From JAAYXE01 sp964391195 (GTDB lineage Bacteria; Chloroflexota; Anaerolineae; Anaerolineales; UBA4823), in the NCBI GenBank assembly GCA_964391195.1, contig CAYMLG010000008.1, positions 52,324-116,323 of the forward strand: a stretch of DNA of 64,000 nucleotides. The letters are read 5' to 3'. The notes below the pieces were generated by a model, which had not been told where the DNA came from, ran no database searches, and saw nothing but the letters and a program-made list of their open reading frames with translations. The translations under genes were made by a program, and so were the position numbers. This document shows positions 43,913 through 52,412 of the stretch, piece by piece (the stretch's first letter is position 1; each line of letters begins with the position of its first letter).

Positions 43913-44755
43913 TCACCGCCCCGGGAAGTACGTGCGGGCCACGGTTAGCGCCAGATTGGTGCATACGATCCGCACCTGCTGCAGACGGCGATAATCATCC
44001 GCCTCGAAAGCCACGGTGCGCCCATCGACGCGTTCCACGGTCGGGATGAACTCGCACAGGTCGGCCGCCTGAGGCAGAACGAACTCGATTTCCATGCGGA
44101 AGCGGTCTGGGAGAGCGAGCGGTTGGATCTCCGGGCAGCGGGCGACTGCCCGAGCGGCTGCAGCTTGCACCAGCTCATGGGCCTCTCCGAGCGGCAGGTG
44201 ATGGGCAGTGTATGCGGCTATCCCATGTTTGACCACCGCGGTCTCAATCCCGGGCACCGTCCGCCGGGCTTCTTCACAGTACCGGTCGTCGCCCACGGCC
44301 AGGACGACCGGCACTTGATGATAGCCTGCCCATAAAGCCGACATCCCAAATTCGCCGACCGGCTGGCCGTTGATGCGGATCTCAACCAGGTCGCGCATCA
44401 CGTAGGTGTGAGCCAGGACTCCCCGCTGTGTGCCCGCCTGCGCATGGCCCATGATGATCGCCCCGGCGAAAGAGGAATCCAGGCCGTGCATCTGGTTATC
44501 CGCTTTCAGGTAGCCGGAGATCAGGCTGGCTTTGGGGTGTAACCGTTCCAGGTCCAGGTAGTTCATCTCGGCGTGAGCCTCGTTGACCACCACTGTCTGA
44601 GCTCCCCCCGCCAGGGCGCCTGCGACGATGGCATTGATCTCTGCCGTCCACAGCCGCCGCCCGGTTTCGAACGATGGATGACCCGCAAAGCACTGGCGGG
44701 GGTCGACAATCCCTACCGCGCCTTCGAAATCTGCGGAGACGTAAATCTTGCTCAT
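43913..44755 (-). CDS. M55-family D-aminopeptidase (DppA-like)
   Basis: 280 residues, cytoplasmic. Zinc-site motifs of the family: SADFEGAVGI at the N-terminus (Asp, Glu), NEAHAEMN (His), and MGHAQAGTQRGVLAHTY (His). The family cleaves D-Ala-containing dipeptides and is best known from the Bacillus dpp dipeptide operon. The start overlaps the stop of the MalK-type ATPase (ATGA), so it is co-expressed with the importer. Its presence hints that the imported compound carries a D-amino acid or is a muropeptide-like molecule (inference). Confidence 0.87.
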   Translation of the reverse strand: MSKIYVSADFEGAVGIVDPRQCFAGHPSFETGRRLWTAEINAIVAGALAGGAQTVVVNEAHAEMNYLDLERLHPKASLISGYLKADNQMHGLDSSFAGAIIMGHAQAGTQRGVLAHTYVMRDLVEIRINGQPVGEFGMSALWAGYHQVPVVLAVGDDRYCEEARRTVPGIETAVVKHGIAAYTAHHLPLGEAHELVQAAAARAVARCPEIQPLALPDRFRMEIEFVLPQAADLCEFIPTVERVDGRTVAFEADDYRRLQQVRIVCTNLALTVARTYFPGR

Positions 44756-45870
44756 AGCAGGCAGTTCTCTCCGGTCTCTTTATTGAAGTAGTGGATGCAG
44801 TCGGGGGAAAAGGTAACGCCCACGACCTCGCCCTCGTGGAGCTGCATTTCAGGGTTCACCAGGCAGGTGACGTCCACTCGATTCTCAGACCGCAGGCGCA
44901 CGAAATTCGTTTGCCCAAAAGGCTCGATCGTCAGGACTTCAAAAGGCAGTGCCGCCGGGTCCGACCGGCTGCCAATGCAAACGGACTCCGGCCGGATACC
45001 CAGGACAACTTCTGCATATTCCTGTCCCAGGCGCTTCAGCGATTCTGCCCCCCGGGCGCCTGCGGGAACTTTCATCCCCTGGAATTCGAATGTGGTCGAA
45101 CCGTTGCTGCCCTGAAGGCTCCCCTCGACCAGGTTCATCTCCGGGCTGCCGACGAAGGTCGCCACGAACAGGTTCTGGGGCGTCTTGTACAGTTCCTTGG
45201 GGGGAGAGAACTGGACCACCTTACCCTTATAGATCACCGCCACACGGGTGCCCAGCGTCATCGCCTCGATCTGATCGTGGGTGACGTAGATGAAAGTCCC
45301 CAAGCTGCCTTCCTGCTCGTTCAGACTGCGGTGGAGCAGTTTGAACTCCGAACGCATCCCGGCTCGGAGCTTGGCATCCAGCGCGGCCAGAGGCTCGTCC
45401 AGGAGGAAGACTTTCGGGCTGCGGACCAGCGCCCGGGCCAGGGCCACCCGCTGCCGCTGCCCGCCGCTCAACTGGTTCGGCCGGCGATCGAGCAGCTCTT
45501 CGATCTCCACCCGCCGGGCGGCCTGGCGGACCCGCCGGTCGATCTCGTCCTTCGGGGTGCGCATGTTCTGCAGGTAAAAAGCGATGTTCTGGTACACGCT
45601 CATATGTGGATACAGGGCCAGGTTTTGGAACACCATGGCCATATCCCGCCTCTCCGGCGGCGTGTCCGACACATCCTTTCCGTCCAGGATCACCTTACCG
45701 GATGACTGGATCTCCAACCCGGCGATGATCCGCAGTGTGGTTGTTTTGCCGCAGCCGGAAGGGCCGAGCAGGACGATGAACTCTCCCTGATCGACTTCAA
45801 GATCCAGTTCATCCACCGCTTTACAGCCCGGGAAATTCTTGGTTATTTTTTCGAGACTGAGATAAGACAT
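44752..45870 (-). CDS. Sugar-type ABC importer ATPase (UgpC/MalK family)
   Basis: 372 residues; start at 45870 with GGAGG 5 bases before it (an in-frame GTG four codons earlier overlaps that site). Walker A GPSGCGKTTT, signature LSGGQRQRVALARAL, Walker B VFLLDEPLAALDA, switch VTHDQIEAM. A C-terminal OB/TOBE part starts at ~245. It energises the importer formed with the two permeases and the binding protein encoded just before it. Confidence 0.95.
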   Translation of the reverse strand: MSYLSLEKITKNFPGCKAVDELDLEVDQGEFIVLLGPSGCGKTTTLRIIAGLEIQSSGKVILDGKDVSDTPPERRDMAMVFQNLALYPHMSVYQNIAFYLQNMRTPKDEIDRRVRQAARRVEIEELLDRRPNQLSGGQRQRVALARALVRSPKVFLLDEPLAALDAKLRAGMRSEFKLLHRSLNEQEGSLGTFIYVTHDQIEAMTLGTRVAVIYKGKVVQFSPPKELYKTPQNLFVATFVGSPEMNLVEGSLQGSNGSTTFEFQGMKVPAGARGAESLKRLGQEYAEVVLGIRPESVCIGSRSDPAALPFEVLTIEPFGQTNFVRLRSENRVDVTCLVNPEMQLHEGEVVGVTFSPDCIHYFNKETGENCLL

Positions 45871-45889
45871 CGTTTCCTCCACAGGGCCA

Positions 45890-46801
45890 TTAGCTGGTGC
45901 CCAGTTTTGAAGTCAGACCATCAATGATTTGTTTGCGGAAAAGAATGGCGATGATGATCGGGGGGATGATCGCCAGCACAGAGGCGGCCGAGACCATGCC
46001 CTTGCTCACGCTGATCCCCGAGGCCAGGCTGGCCAGCACTGCTGTCTGGGTCCGTGAAGCGATTGTGCGGGTCAGGATCGTAGCAAAGATGAACTCGCCG
46101 TACGCAGTCATGAATGCGAAGATACCGGCGGCGACGATCCCCGGTTTCGCGATCGGCAGCACCACTTTGATGAGGGAGCGAATGTAGCTGCAGCCATCCA
46201 TCCGGGCTGCCTCTTCGTATTCCACCGGCAGGTTTTTAAAGTAGGAGCGTAAGATCCAGATTGTAAAGGGGATGGTTGTCGCCGAATACAGGCCGATCAG
46301 CCCGGTTTTGCTGTCGATCAGATCGAACTTTTGCATCAATATGTACACCGGCACTACGATGGAAATCGACGGGAGCAGCCGGGTAGCGACGAGGACGCCG
46401 AACAGCTTTCCATCTCCCCAGAAGCGGTAGCGAGAAAATACGTGCCCGGCGGGGAAGCCGATGATGATATTGATCACCGTCACCGATAGGGCGATGATCA
46501 AACTGTTAATCACCGAAGGCCAGACCAGGGTGCCGCTCATCGTGTATTGAGCCTGGATCATGATTGTGGAACCCTCCGGCACCACGCCGGTGAAGAGGAA
46601 AGAGTAATGATCCAGGGTGAAGATATCACTGGTGGGGAAGAAATGCGGAGGCCGGTCGTTGAGCGCCGATTCTTTCTGGAAGCTGGATACGCACACCCAG
46701 TAGATCGGAGAGAGCACATAGAACAGCACCGCCAGGCTGGCCAGGAGAATGACCAGTTTTTTTAGGCGAAGCCGTCCTGAAATGGTGTTCATGAACATCA
46801 T
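45890..46801 (-). CDS. ABC importer permease, MalG/UgpE type
   Basis: 303 residues with six helices; helix 1 is VILLASLAVLFYVLSPIYWV. The ATPase-coupling loop is EEAARMDGCSYIRSLIKVVLPIAKPG (EAA motif with conserved Gly) near 210-235. An AAAGGA ribosome site lies 5 bases before the ATG at 46801; another ATG three codons on is also possible. It forms a heterodimer with the MalF-type permease 25 bases upstream. Confidence 0.94.
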   Translation of the reverse strand: MMFMNTISGRLRLKKLVILLASLAVLFYVLSPIYWVCVSSFQKESALNDRPPHFFPTSDIFTLDHYSFLFTGVVPEGSTIMIQAQYTMSGTLVWPSVINSLIIALSVTVINIIIGFPAGHVFSRYRFWGDGKLFGVLVATRLLPSISIVVPVYILMQKFDLIDSKTGLIGLYSATTIPFTIWILRSYFKNLPVEYEEAARMDGCSYIRSLIKVVLPIAKPGIVAAGIFAFMTAYGEFIFATILTRTIASRTQTAVLASLASGISVSKGMVSAASVLAIIPPIIIAILFRKQIIDGLTSKLGTS

Positions 46802-46826
46802 GGTTTTCCTTTCCGCCAGGCTTCGC

Positions 46827-47786
46827 TCAGGCCTGTGATTTCTTCCGCTCTGGATTGAGTAGTACCAGGTAGATGTAGATGAAGATGATCATAATCAACG
46901 ACAAGATGATCGCCATCGCCGATCCACGGCCGAAGCGGGTGTAGGTGAAGGATTCCTGGTAGATCAACCAGGGCAAGGTGCGGGTGGCGTCGCCCGGCCC
47001 GCCGCCGGTCATGACGAAGATCAGGCCGAAGTGCAGCAGTAAGGCGAAGATGGTTTGCACCACCAGGGTGAGCTGCAGCACAGGCATCAGCAGCGGCAGT
47101 GTAACCTTGAAGAAAGTGCCTACCATCCCACTGCGGTCCATGCGCGCAGCTTCGTACACCGAGCTGGGGATGGTCGATAGGCCGGCGGACAACAGAAAAG
47201 AACTGTAAGGGACCATCTTCCAGACATAGGCGAACCAGATCGCCCACAGCGCCAGCCTCTCATCAGCGATGATAGTGAGGTAAGAATCGATCAGGCCCAG
47301 GGAGTAGAGCAGCCCATTCAAGACCCCGAAATTGGCATCGTAGATCCAGTTCCAGATCACCGCGCTGGCGATTCCTGGGATGGCATACGGAAGCAGCAGC
47401 GAGACTTTGATCAGGCTGCTGCCCCGAAAATTTTCGTTGATCAGGAAGGCGACCGCCATCGAGATGACGATCACTGCGGCCACGGCAGCCACTGTGAACA
47501 GCATTGTCAGCCACAGGGATTTGTAAAACCCCGGAGCCACAGTGGATTTCGTGAAAATATCGATAAAATTCTGGAAACCGACAAACTCACCGGTAGGGAC
47601 GCCATACTTAAACCCCTGGAAGGCCAGGGAAATCGAGTAAAACAGGGGGAAGGCGATGAATACGACGATGAACAGCAAGGACGGCAGCAGCATCTTGTAC
47701 GCAAACACAGATGTCTGCCGAAATCTTTTCGCCTCGTAATCAGGCTGACCAGCCCGCAATCGGTCTTTTAGAACTGCCGTCTGCAT
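46827..47786 (-). CDS. ABC importer permease, MalF/UgpA type
   Basis: 319 residues, six helices, without the extra MalF periplasmic domain. The EAA loop reads YEAARMDRSGMVGTFFKVTL. Helix 1 is LLPSLLFIVVFIAFPLFYSI. It is the first permease after the binding-protein gene; a strong hairpin lies in the 83-base gap between them. Confidence 0.94.
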   Translation of the reverse strand: MQTAVLKDRLRAGQPDYEAKRFRQTSVFAYKMLLPSLLFIVVFIAFPLFYSISLAFQGFKYGVPTGEFVGFQNFIDIFTKSTVAPGFYKSLWLTMLFTVAAVAAVIVISMAVAFLINENFRGSSLIKVSLLLPYAIPGIASAVIWNWIYDANFGVLNGLLYSLGLIDSYLTIIADERLALWAIWFAYVWKMVPYSSFLLSAGLSTIPSSVYEAARMDRSGMVGTFFKVTLPLLMPVLQLTLVVQTIFALLLHFGLIFVMTGGGPGDATRTLPWLIYQESFTYTRFGRGSAMAIILSLIMIIFIYIYLVLLNPERKKSQA

Positions 47787-47826
47787 AGGGTTTGTCCTTC
47801 AGTTGAAGAATATGGATTACAGGAGC

Positions 47827-47853
47827 GGGGTGGGGGGAACACCCCCCCACCCC
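47827..47853 (-). terminator. Intercistronic hairpin between binding-protein and permease genes
   Basis: GGGGTGGGGGG / CCCCCCCACCCC, 11-12 base pairs with a 4-base loop, 16 bases after the stop of the solute-binding protein gene and with no T run on the minus strand. It probably acts as a partial terminator or 3' mRNA shield that lets the binding protein be made in excess, as in malE-malF (inference). Confidence 0.7.
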
Positions 47854-47869
47854 TAGGGCAGATAGCGGT

Positions 47870-49264
47870 TTATTCCGAGCTCAGATCCAACCACTGCTGC
47901 TTCAGGTTCTCAAGTACACCGGCAGTGGTGGCGTCACGCAGTAGAGCCTTCTGCACATCGGTGCGGACGAAGCTGATCCACTCTGCGAACCACGGAGCCT
48001 GCATCCCATCCTTCGAGCGGGCCAGTCCCTTCTGCTTGGCGAGGATTGTAGGATCGGCCATGCTGGAGAAGACCTTTTCCACCTCGGCATCATTCCACAG
48101 AGGCTCGGCCGAGAAGCCCAGGCTGTTTTCCACCGCCCAGCGCTTGGCGATATGGTATGTGGTCACCCCGTCAACGGTCGTAGAACCGCCCAGGTGCTCA
48201 AGGAGAACCAGCGAGGCAGCCAGGGTGGCGTCATCTTCCACCGCGCCGCTGCCCAGCAGGTACATGCGGGTGAAGCCATTGGTCTCGTGAGTCGTGCCAG
48301 GCATCATCGAGATTTTGGCACTGCCCGCGATCTTCGACAGGCCGGGGGTGTTGAACTCGGCCATCATATAGCCAGGGACGATCACGAAAGCGGCATCGCC
48401 GTTCTTGAAGGCTTCCTGAACGTCGGGGGCAGCCATTTCCATAACTTTCTTGGGGATAATCTGGGTATCGTGGATGGAGGCGGCCAACCACTCCAGCATC
48501 TCAAAGATCGGGCCACTGTTGGTCTCGAACACCGGGTTCATGTCGTCATCGAAGAAGTCCCCGCCCCTCGAGTAGGCCAGAGCGAAGAAGGCTTCATCGA
48601 ACCAGGAACCGGCCTGCAGACCGACCAGGAACGGAGTATCGGTGATGCCCTTTTCCTTCAAGATCAGCGACTGTTCCGTGACTTCTTCCCAGGTGGTGGG
48701 AGGCGCAGCGATCCCGGCGTCTTCCAGCATCTTGGCGTTGTAGACAAAGTACATCACATCCGAATAATAGGGCAGCCCATAGACCTTGCCCTTATAGGTG
48801 AGGGCGCTGACCGAGAAGGCAGAGATCTCCTTCATATAGTCCTTTGCCTCGGGGAAGTAGTCTTCCAGAGGCAGCACCCAACCTGCTTCCGCCCACTTCG
48901 CCAGCCAGTGATCGGAGCTGTAGAGCACATCGAACTTGCTGCCACCGGCGTAGTTGGTGGTGATGAAGGTGTCGTATTCACCGTACCCGGAATCCGACAT
49001 CGTCACCTCGACCGTCATCGCCGGGTCGTGCTGGGTGGCAACCCATTGTTCGAACTTATCGAGGATATCGTGGGCTTTCTCGCTGTCATAATTCCAGCCG
49101 GCGAAATCCAGGGCGATCGGGCCCGAGGGCGCGGGCGCTTCGCCTTGTGTTTCGCCTGCGGGTTGTTCAGCGCTCGGCGCCGGGGCGGCCGGGGCGCAGC
49201 CTGACAGGGCGGCTGACAGTACGAGGGTGGTCAGTAAGACCAAATTGAGCAAACGCTTTTTCAT
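47870..49264 (-). CDS. Solute-binding lipoprotein of the sugar-type ABC importer (family 1)
   Basis: 464 residues. Signal MKKRLLNLVLLTTLVLSAAL with lipobox SGC at ~21-23, then a Pro/Ala/Glu-rich spacer. Typical family-1 phrases: GKVYGLPYYSDVMYFVYNAKMLEDAG and the late AWFAEWISFVRTDVQKAL. GGAGG lies 4 bases before the ATG. It delivers the ligand to the MalF/MalG permeases downstream. Ligand not deducible. Confidence 0.94.
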   Translation of the reverse strand: MKKRLLNLVLLTTLVLSAALSGCAPAAPAPSAEQPAGETQGEAPAPSGPIALDFAGWNYDSEKAHDILDKFEQWVATQHDPAMTVEVTMSDSGYGEYDTFITTNYAGGSKFDVLYSSDHWLAKWAEAGWVLPLEDYFPEAKDYMKEISAFSVSALTYKGKVYGLPYYSDVMYFVYNAKMLEDAGIAAPPTTWEEVTEQSLILKEKGITDTPFLVGLQAGSWFDEAFFALAYSRGGDFFDDDMNPVFETNSGPIFEMLEWLAASIHDTQIIPKKVMEMAAPDVQEAFKNGDAAFVIVPGYMMAEFNTPGLSKIAGSAKISMMPGTTHETNGFTRMYLLGSGAVEDDATLAASLVLLEHLGGSTTVDGVTTYHIAKRWAVENSLGFSAEPLWNDAEVEKVFSSMADPTILAKQKGLARSKDGMQAPWFAEWISFVRTDVQKALLRDATTAGVLENLKQQWLDLSSE

Positions 49265-49338
49265 GGTTCCTCCGCATTCAATATGTGCTTATGTTTCTCT
49301 TCTACACGGGGCCTAACGGCTCCCGTACCACACTGAGG

Positions 49339-50031
49339 CTAGAGATCCTTTCGACCCGTTTTTTCCGAGGCCTCTACTGCCGAGACACCATCCTTGAGCA
49401 TCCCCCGCGTTAAGGTCTCCAGCTCGCCAATGCGCTCGGCTTCGAGCAGCACTTCTTCGGCGATCTCTTGAGGAATAACCAACACACCATCACTGTCACC
49501 GACCAAAAAGTCACCCGGATTGATCCGAACGCCGTTGAACCAGATTGGAACCTGCCAGGCATGCAGGCGTGAGCGGTAGAAACCGTCCACCGGGCTGCTA
49601 AACCTGCAGAAGATCGGGAAGCCCATCTTCTTCACAAAACCGGTATCCTTTGCTCCGCCATTGATCACGGCCCCTCGTACTCCATTGCGGATACAAACGG
49701 TTGTCGCCAGTTCGCCCCAAAATCCTGAAACCTGATCCGCCCCGGTATCCACCACGATCAGGGAGTAGGCTGGGTAGGATTCGACCATCTTGGCCGCCGG
49801 CTTATCCCGCTCATCGGGGAGGGGATCGTGGATCCACTGCACCGTGAACGCGAACCCGGCAACGACATCTCTTCCAAGTTCTTTCGTGATGCATTTAATA
49901 TCGGGACCGAGCCATTGGTTGTGCATCCCGCGGGACTGGAAGATATCGTTGATCGCGGCCGTATAGATCTTCTCGTAACGCTCAACCATTTCATTGATCG
50001 GAATTTTGTAGGGGTATAACTTACCGTCCAC
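49339..50031 (-). CDS. RraA/HMG-aldolase-fold protein
   Basis: 230 residues from a GTG with AAAGGAG 6 bases before it. The fold is that of RraA-like aldolases (4-hydroxy-4-methyl-2-oxoglutarate aldolase and oxaloacetate decarboxylase activity in relatives). Key segment: GAVINGGAKDTGFVKKMGFP, where the family usually has an Arg-Asp pair in the active site; here it is Lys-Asp. FLVGDSDGVLVIPQEIAEEV is the conserved C-terminal part. It lies between the Gfo/Idh and binding-protein genes, pointing to a catabolic role rather than RNase E inhibition. Confidence 0.85.
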   Translation of the reverse strand: MDGKLYPYKIPINEMVERYEKIYTAAINDIFQSRGMHNQWLGPDIKCITKELGRDVVAGFAFTVQWIHDPLPDERDKPAAKMVESYPAYSLIVVDTGADQVSGFWGELATTVCIRNGVRGAVINGGAKDTGFVKKMGFPIFCRFSSPVDGFYRSRLHAWQVPIWFNGVRINPGDFLVGDSDGVLVIPQEIAEEVLLEAERIGELETLTRGMLKDGVSAVEASEKTGRKDL

Positions 50032-50169
50032 GCTGTACTCCTTTCGATGGTCATGAGGATTGATTTGCCATAAAGGCTTGAGACCGGCCGAAAATTCGGG
50101 TGCTTAGCCCTGAGCCGCTTCCGGCATCAATGGAGAGCGCCCACCGGTTTTCGGGCGGATACAAAACAA

Positions 50170-51255
50170 TTAGATCTCTGAGAGTTCAACCGGACGTCCT
50201 TCGAGAATACTCTTCTGCACCGCTTCGGCGGTGTGGGTGGCCCACAGGCCGTCCACGCCGGACGGATAACGGCCGGAGAGCTGCTCGAGCGTCCCGCCAT
50301 GCTTCAAAAACCAGATGTTGAGGTAGAAATCTTTGATCGGGTCGACGTAGTAGCCGGACACAGCCTGATAGCCGAGCAGACTCGCCTGGCTGACGAGCGC
50401 TCCCAGGTTGGGGGTGACCGTGCCGCCGGCGGTGGTGCTGTATCGCAGACCCCGGTCCTGCCCATCGATCTCGACGATGCCTTCGCTCCCCACCAGGCGC
50501 AGGCCTTGATTCACCAGGGCTTCGAACCCCTCGGGGACGATCCAGTTCACGTCGATCGTGCAGGTGAAGCCGTCCTCGAAAGTGATCCAGGCGCTGACGG
50601 AGTCGTAGGTGTCGATCCCCTCGCTCAGCAGCTTACCCTTGCGCCCGTGGGCGCTGACGCTGACCGGGTTGAGCCCGGTGACCCAACGCAGCAGATCGAG
50701 TTTATGCACACCAATGAACCAGAAGGGCGATGAGTGGCCCGCCCAATTGCGGAGCATCTTCAGCGGGACGGTGATCTTATCCTCCATGTAGGCATAAGCG
50801 TGATAGGGGGTCCCGATCTGCCCGGATCGCACCTTGAACATAATGTCCTGGTTATAAGTATCGTAACGCTTATGGAAATCGACCATCAGAAGGAGCTGTT
50901 GGCTCTCGGCGCAGGCGACCATCTCCCGGCAGCCGGCTGTGGTCAGGTCCAGCGGTTTCTCGATCAGGACATGCTTTCCCTGCTGCATGGCATACATGGC
51001 TACCGCGCGGTGAAGGTGGTCAGGGGTGGCAATGGTAACTGCGTCCAGGTCTTCATCCTGGATCATTTGGCGGTAATCCGTATATTTTTTGATTCCAAAC
51101 GCCTGGGCTTGCTTTTCCGCTGTGGGTTCGTACTCGTCGGCGATGGCCACCAGGCTGACCTTCCCCTCGGCCTCCAACTGCCTGGCCGCCAACAGATGAT
51201 AATTTCCCCAGGTGCCCCCTCCGATGACACCAACGCGTACACGCTTCTCTTCCAT
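50170..51255 (-). CDS. Gfo/Idh/MocA-family oxidoreductase
   Basis: 361 residues from the ATG at 51255, 6 bases after GGAGG; an adjacent ATG at 51258 is only 3 bases from it. NAD(P)-binding GVIGGGTWGNYHLLAA at the N-terminus and the catalytic EKPLDLTTAG motif near 95-105. The C-terminal alpha/beta domain contains FWFIGVHKLDLLRWVTG. It oxidises or epimerises a sugar or inositol-like compound. First gene after the IclR terminator, so it likely leads the catabolic operon. Confidence 0.9.
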   Translation of the reverse strand: MEEKRVRVGVIGGGTWGNYHLLAARQLEAEGKVSLVAIADEYEPTAEKQAQAFGIKKYTDYRQMIQDEDLDAVTIATPDHLHRAVAMYAMQQGKHVLIEKPLDLTTAGCREMVACAESQQLLLMVDFHKRYDTYNQDIMFKVRSGQIGTPYHAYAYMEDKITVPLKMLRNWAGHSSPFWFIGVHKLDLLRWVTGLNPVSVSAHGRKGKLLSEGIDTYDSVSAWITFEDGFTCTIDVNWIVPEGFEALVNQGLRLVGSEGIVEIDGQDRGLRYSTTAGGTVTPNLGALVSQASLLGYQAVSGYYVDPIKDFYLNIWFLKHGGTLEQLSGRYPSGVDGLWATHTAEAVQKSILEGRPVELSEI

Positions 51256-51355
51256 CATATTCCTCCGGTTTGTGTTTTCGATAAACTGGGATGCCAGTAT
51301 TGTGGGCTGGTGGGTCAGATGGGCGGTGGTGGGTGTGCCCACCCCAGAAAGCAAA

Positions 51356-51379
51356 AGGAGGACGGTTGAACGTCCTCCT
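51356..51379 (-). terminator. Rho-independent terminator after iclR-type gene
   Basis: Perfect 9-base stem AGGAGGACG / CGTCCTCCT with a 6-base loop, overlapping the stop codon and followed on the minus strand by TTTTGCTTT. It separates the regulator from the catabolic genes, which then need read-through or a promoter in 51259-51355. Confidence 0.85.
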
Positions 51380-52148
51380 AGCTAATAAACCGCTGGCTGA
51401 TCTTCTTAGCCGTCATCACCACGTGATCACGCAGGAAGGAATCCATCCCTTTGCTGCGGATGCGGGTCGCCGGGCCGGATACGGATATTGCAGCAATCAC
51501 CTCTCCATCCAGCCCGATCAGCGGAGCGGAAACACAGCAGATCCCTTCCTCCGCCTCTTCATTATCGGTGGCATAACCACACTGGCGGATTTTCTCCAAT
51601 TCAAGGCGCAGCGCTTCTGCGGTGGTGATCGTATTCTCCGTTACTTTCGGGTACGTCCCCCGGCTGAGATAAATATTCAGGCTGCGGGGAGAGAGGTTGG
51701 CGAGCAGCGTTTTGCCCAACGAAGTGCAGTGAGCGTATTGGCGACGGCCGATCTGGGGTGTAATCCTCAGGGTATGGTCGAGCGAGTCTACATGATCGAT
51801 GTACACCAGCTCGTAGTCGTCCAAAATGCCCATGAACGCGGTTTCGCCTACGGCCTTGGAGAGTTCTCCCAGATAAGGGTGCGCGATGCTGACAAAGTCA
51901 AACTGGTCCACAACGGCCTTGCCATAGAGCAGCATCGTAGGGGCCAGCCCATACTGGCGGGTGCGGGGATTCTGGCGGACTGCTTTCACGCAAACCAGGG
52001 TTTTCAGGATGCGATGGACGGTGGTGACGTTCAAGCTCAGATGTCCGGCGATCTCATGGACACCCAGCTCCTGGCGTTCATCCCGAAGAAGCTCGAGAAT
52101 CTGGAAAGCACGCTCGATCGATTGGACTGAGTTCTGCTCTTTGGCCAT
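51378..52148 (-). CDS. IclR-family transcription regulator (KdgR-like by context)
   Basis: 256 residues. Winged HTH at ~8-70 (SIERAFQILELLRDERQELG, then VHRILKTLV). Effector-binding domain ~80-250 with YAHCTSLGKTLLAN and the C-terminal PLIGLDGEVIAAISVSGPATR. The promoter region carries TTTC-N7-GAAA and GAAAT-ATT-GTTTC, close to the KdgR operator form. With kdgK and eda downstream, a regulator sensing 2-keto-3-deoxygluconate or a related acid is the natural guess (inference). Confidence 0.9.
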   Translation of the reverse strand: MAKEQNSVQSIERAFQILELLRDERQELGVHEIAGHLSLNVTTVHRILKTLVCVKAVRQNPRTRQYGLAPTMLLYGKAVVDQFDFVSIAHPYLGELSKAVGETAFMGILDDYELVYIDHVDSLDHTLRITPQIGRRQYAHCTSLGKTLLANLSPRSLNIYLSRGTYPKVTENTITTAEALRLELEKIRQCGYATDNEEAEEGICCVSAPLIGLDGEVIAAISVSGPATRIRSKGMDSFLRDHVVMTAKKISQRFIS

Positions 52149-52154
52149 AAGCTA

Positions 52155-52194
52155 TTTCGCATTGTGAAATATTGTTTCGGATAGTGATATTATA
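52155..52194 (-). promoter_or_regulatory. Promoter and KdgR-like operator of the iclR-type gene
   Basis: Minus-strand TATAAT at 52194-52189 predicts a start near 52182. Directly downstream are two overlapping palindromes, GAAAT-ATT-GTTTC (52166-52178) and TTTC-N7-GAAA (52155-52169). This placement suits autorepression. The -35 region is poor. Confidence 0.6.
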
Positions 52195-52219
52195 TAATAA
52201 TTTGAAGGACAATTCTAGC

Positions 52220-52253
52220 GACAAATGTCATGCCTGCAATATGACATTTGTCA
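52220..52253. promoter_or_regulatory. Inverted pair of GACAAATGTCA sites upstream of the iclR promoter
   Basis: GACAAATGTCAT (52220-52231) and ATGACATTTGTC (52241-52252) form a perfect 12-base inverted repeat. Each arm is itself near-palindromic (GACA-N2-TGTC). Centres are 22 bases apart and lie about -43 and -65 from the predicted start, the usual place for an activator. A T run lies on the plus-strand side, so it could also act as a terminator-like hairpin, but no plus-strand gene precedes it. Confidence 0.55.
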
Positions 52254-52367
52254 TATGGGCTTTTTTCCGTTCTTTGGGTGACCGTAGAAATGGGAGTCTC
52301 ACCGCTGGTACGCCCGGGGACGCGCAGTTCTCGCCCACCTGCCTCGCTTTCTACCCCTGGAAACACG

Positions 52368-52412
52368 CCGCCTCCCTGATTCTCAAGAAAACTGTGAGAA
52401 CCAGGGAGGCGG
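52368..52412 (-). terminator. Terminator hairpin after the esterase gene
   Basis: An 18-base stem with one mismatch (CCGCCTCCCTGATTCTCA / TGAGAACCAGGGAGGCGG) and a 9-base loop, about 50 bases after the esterase stop. The T run is short. Confidence 0.75.
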
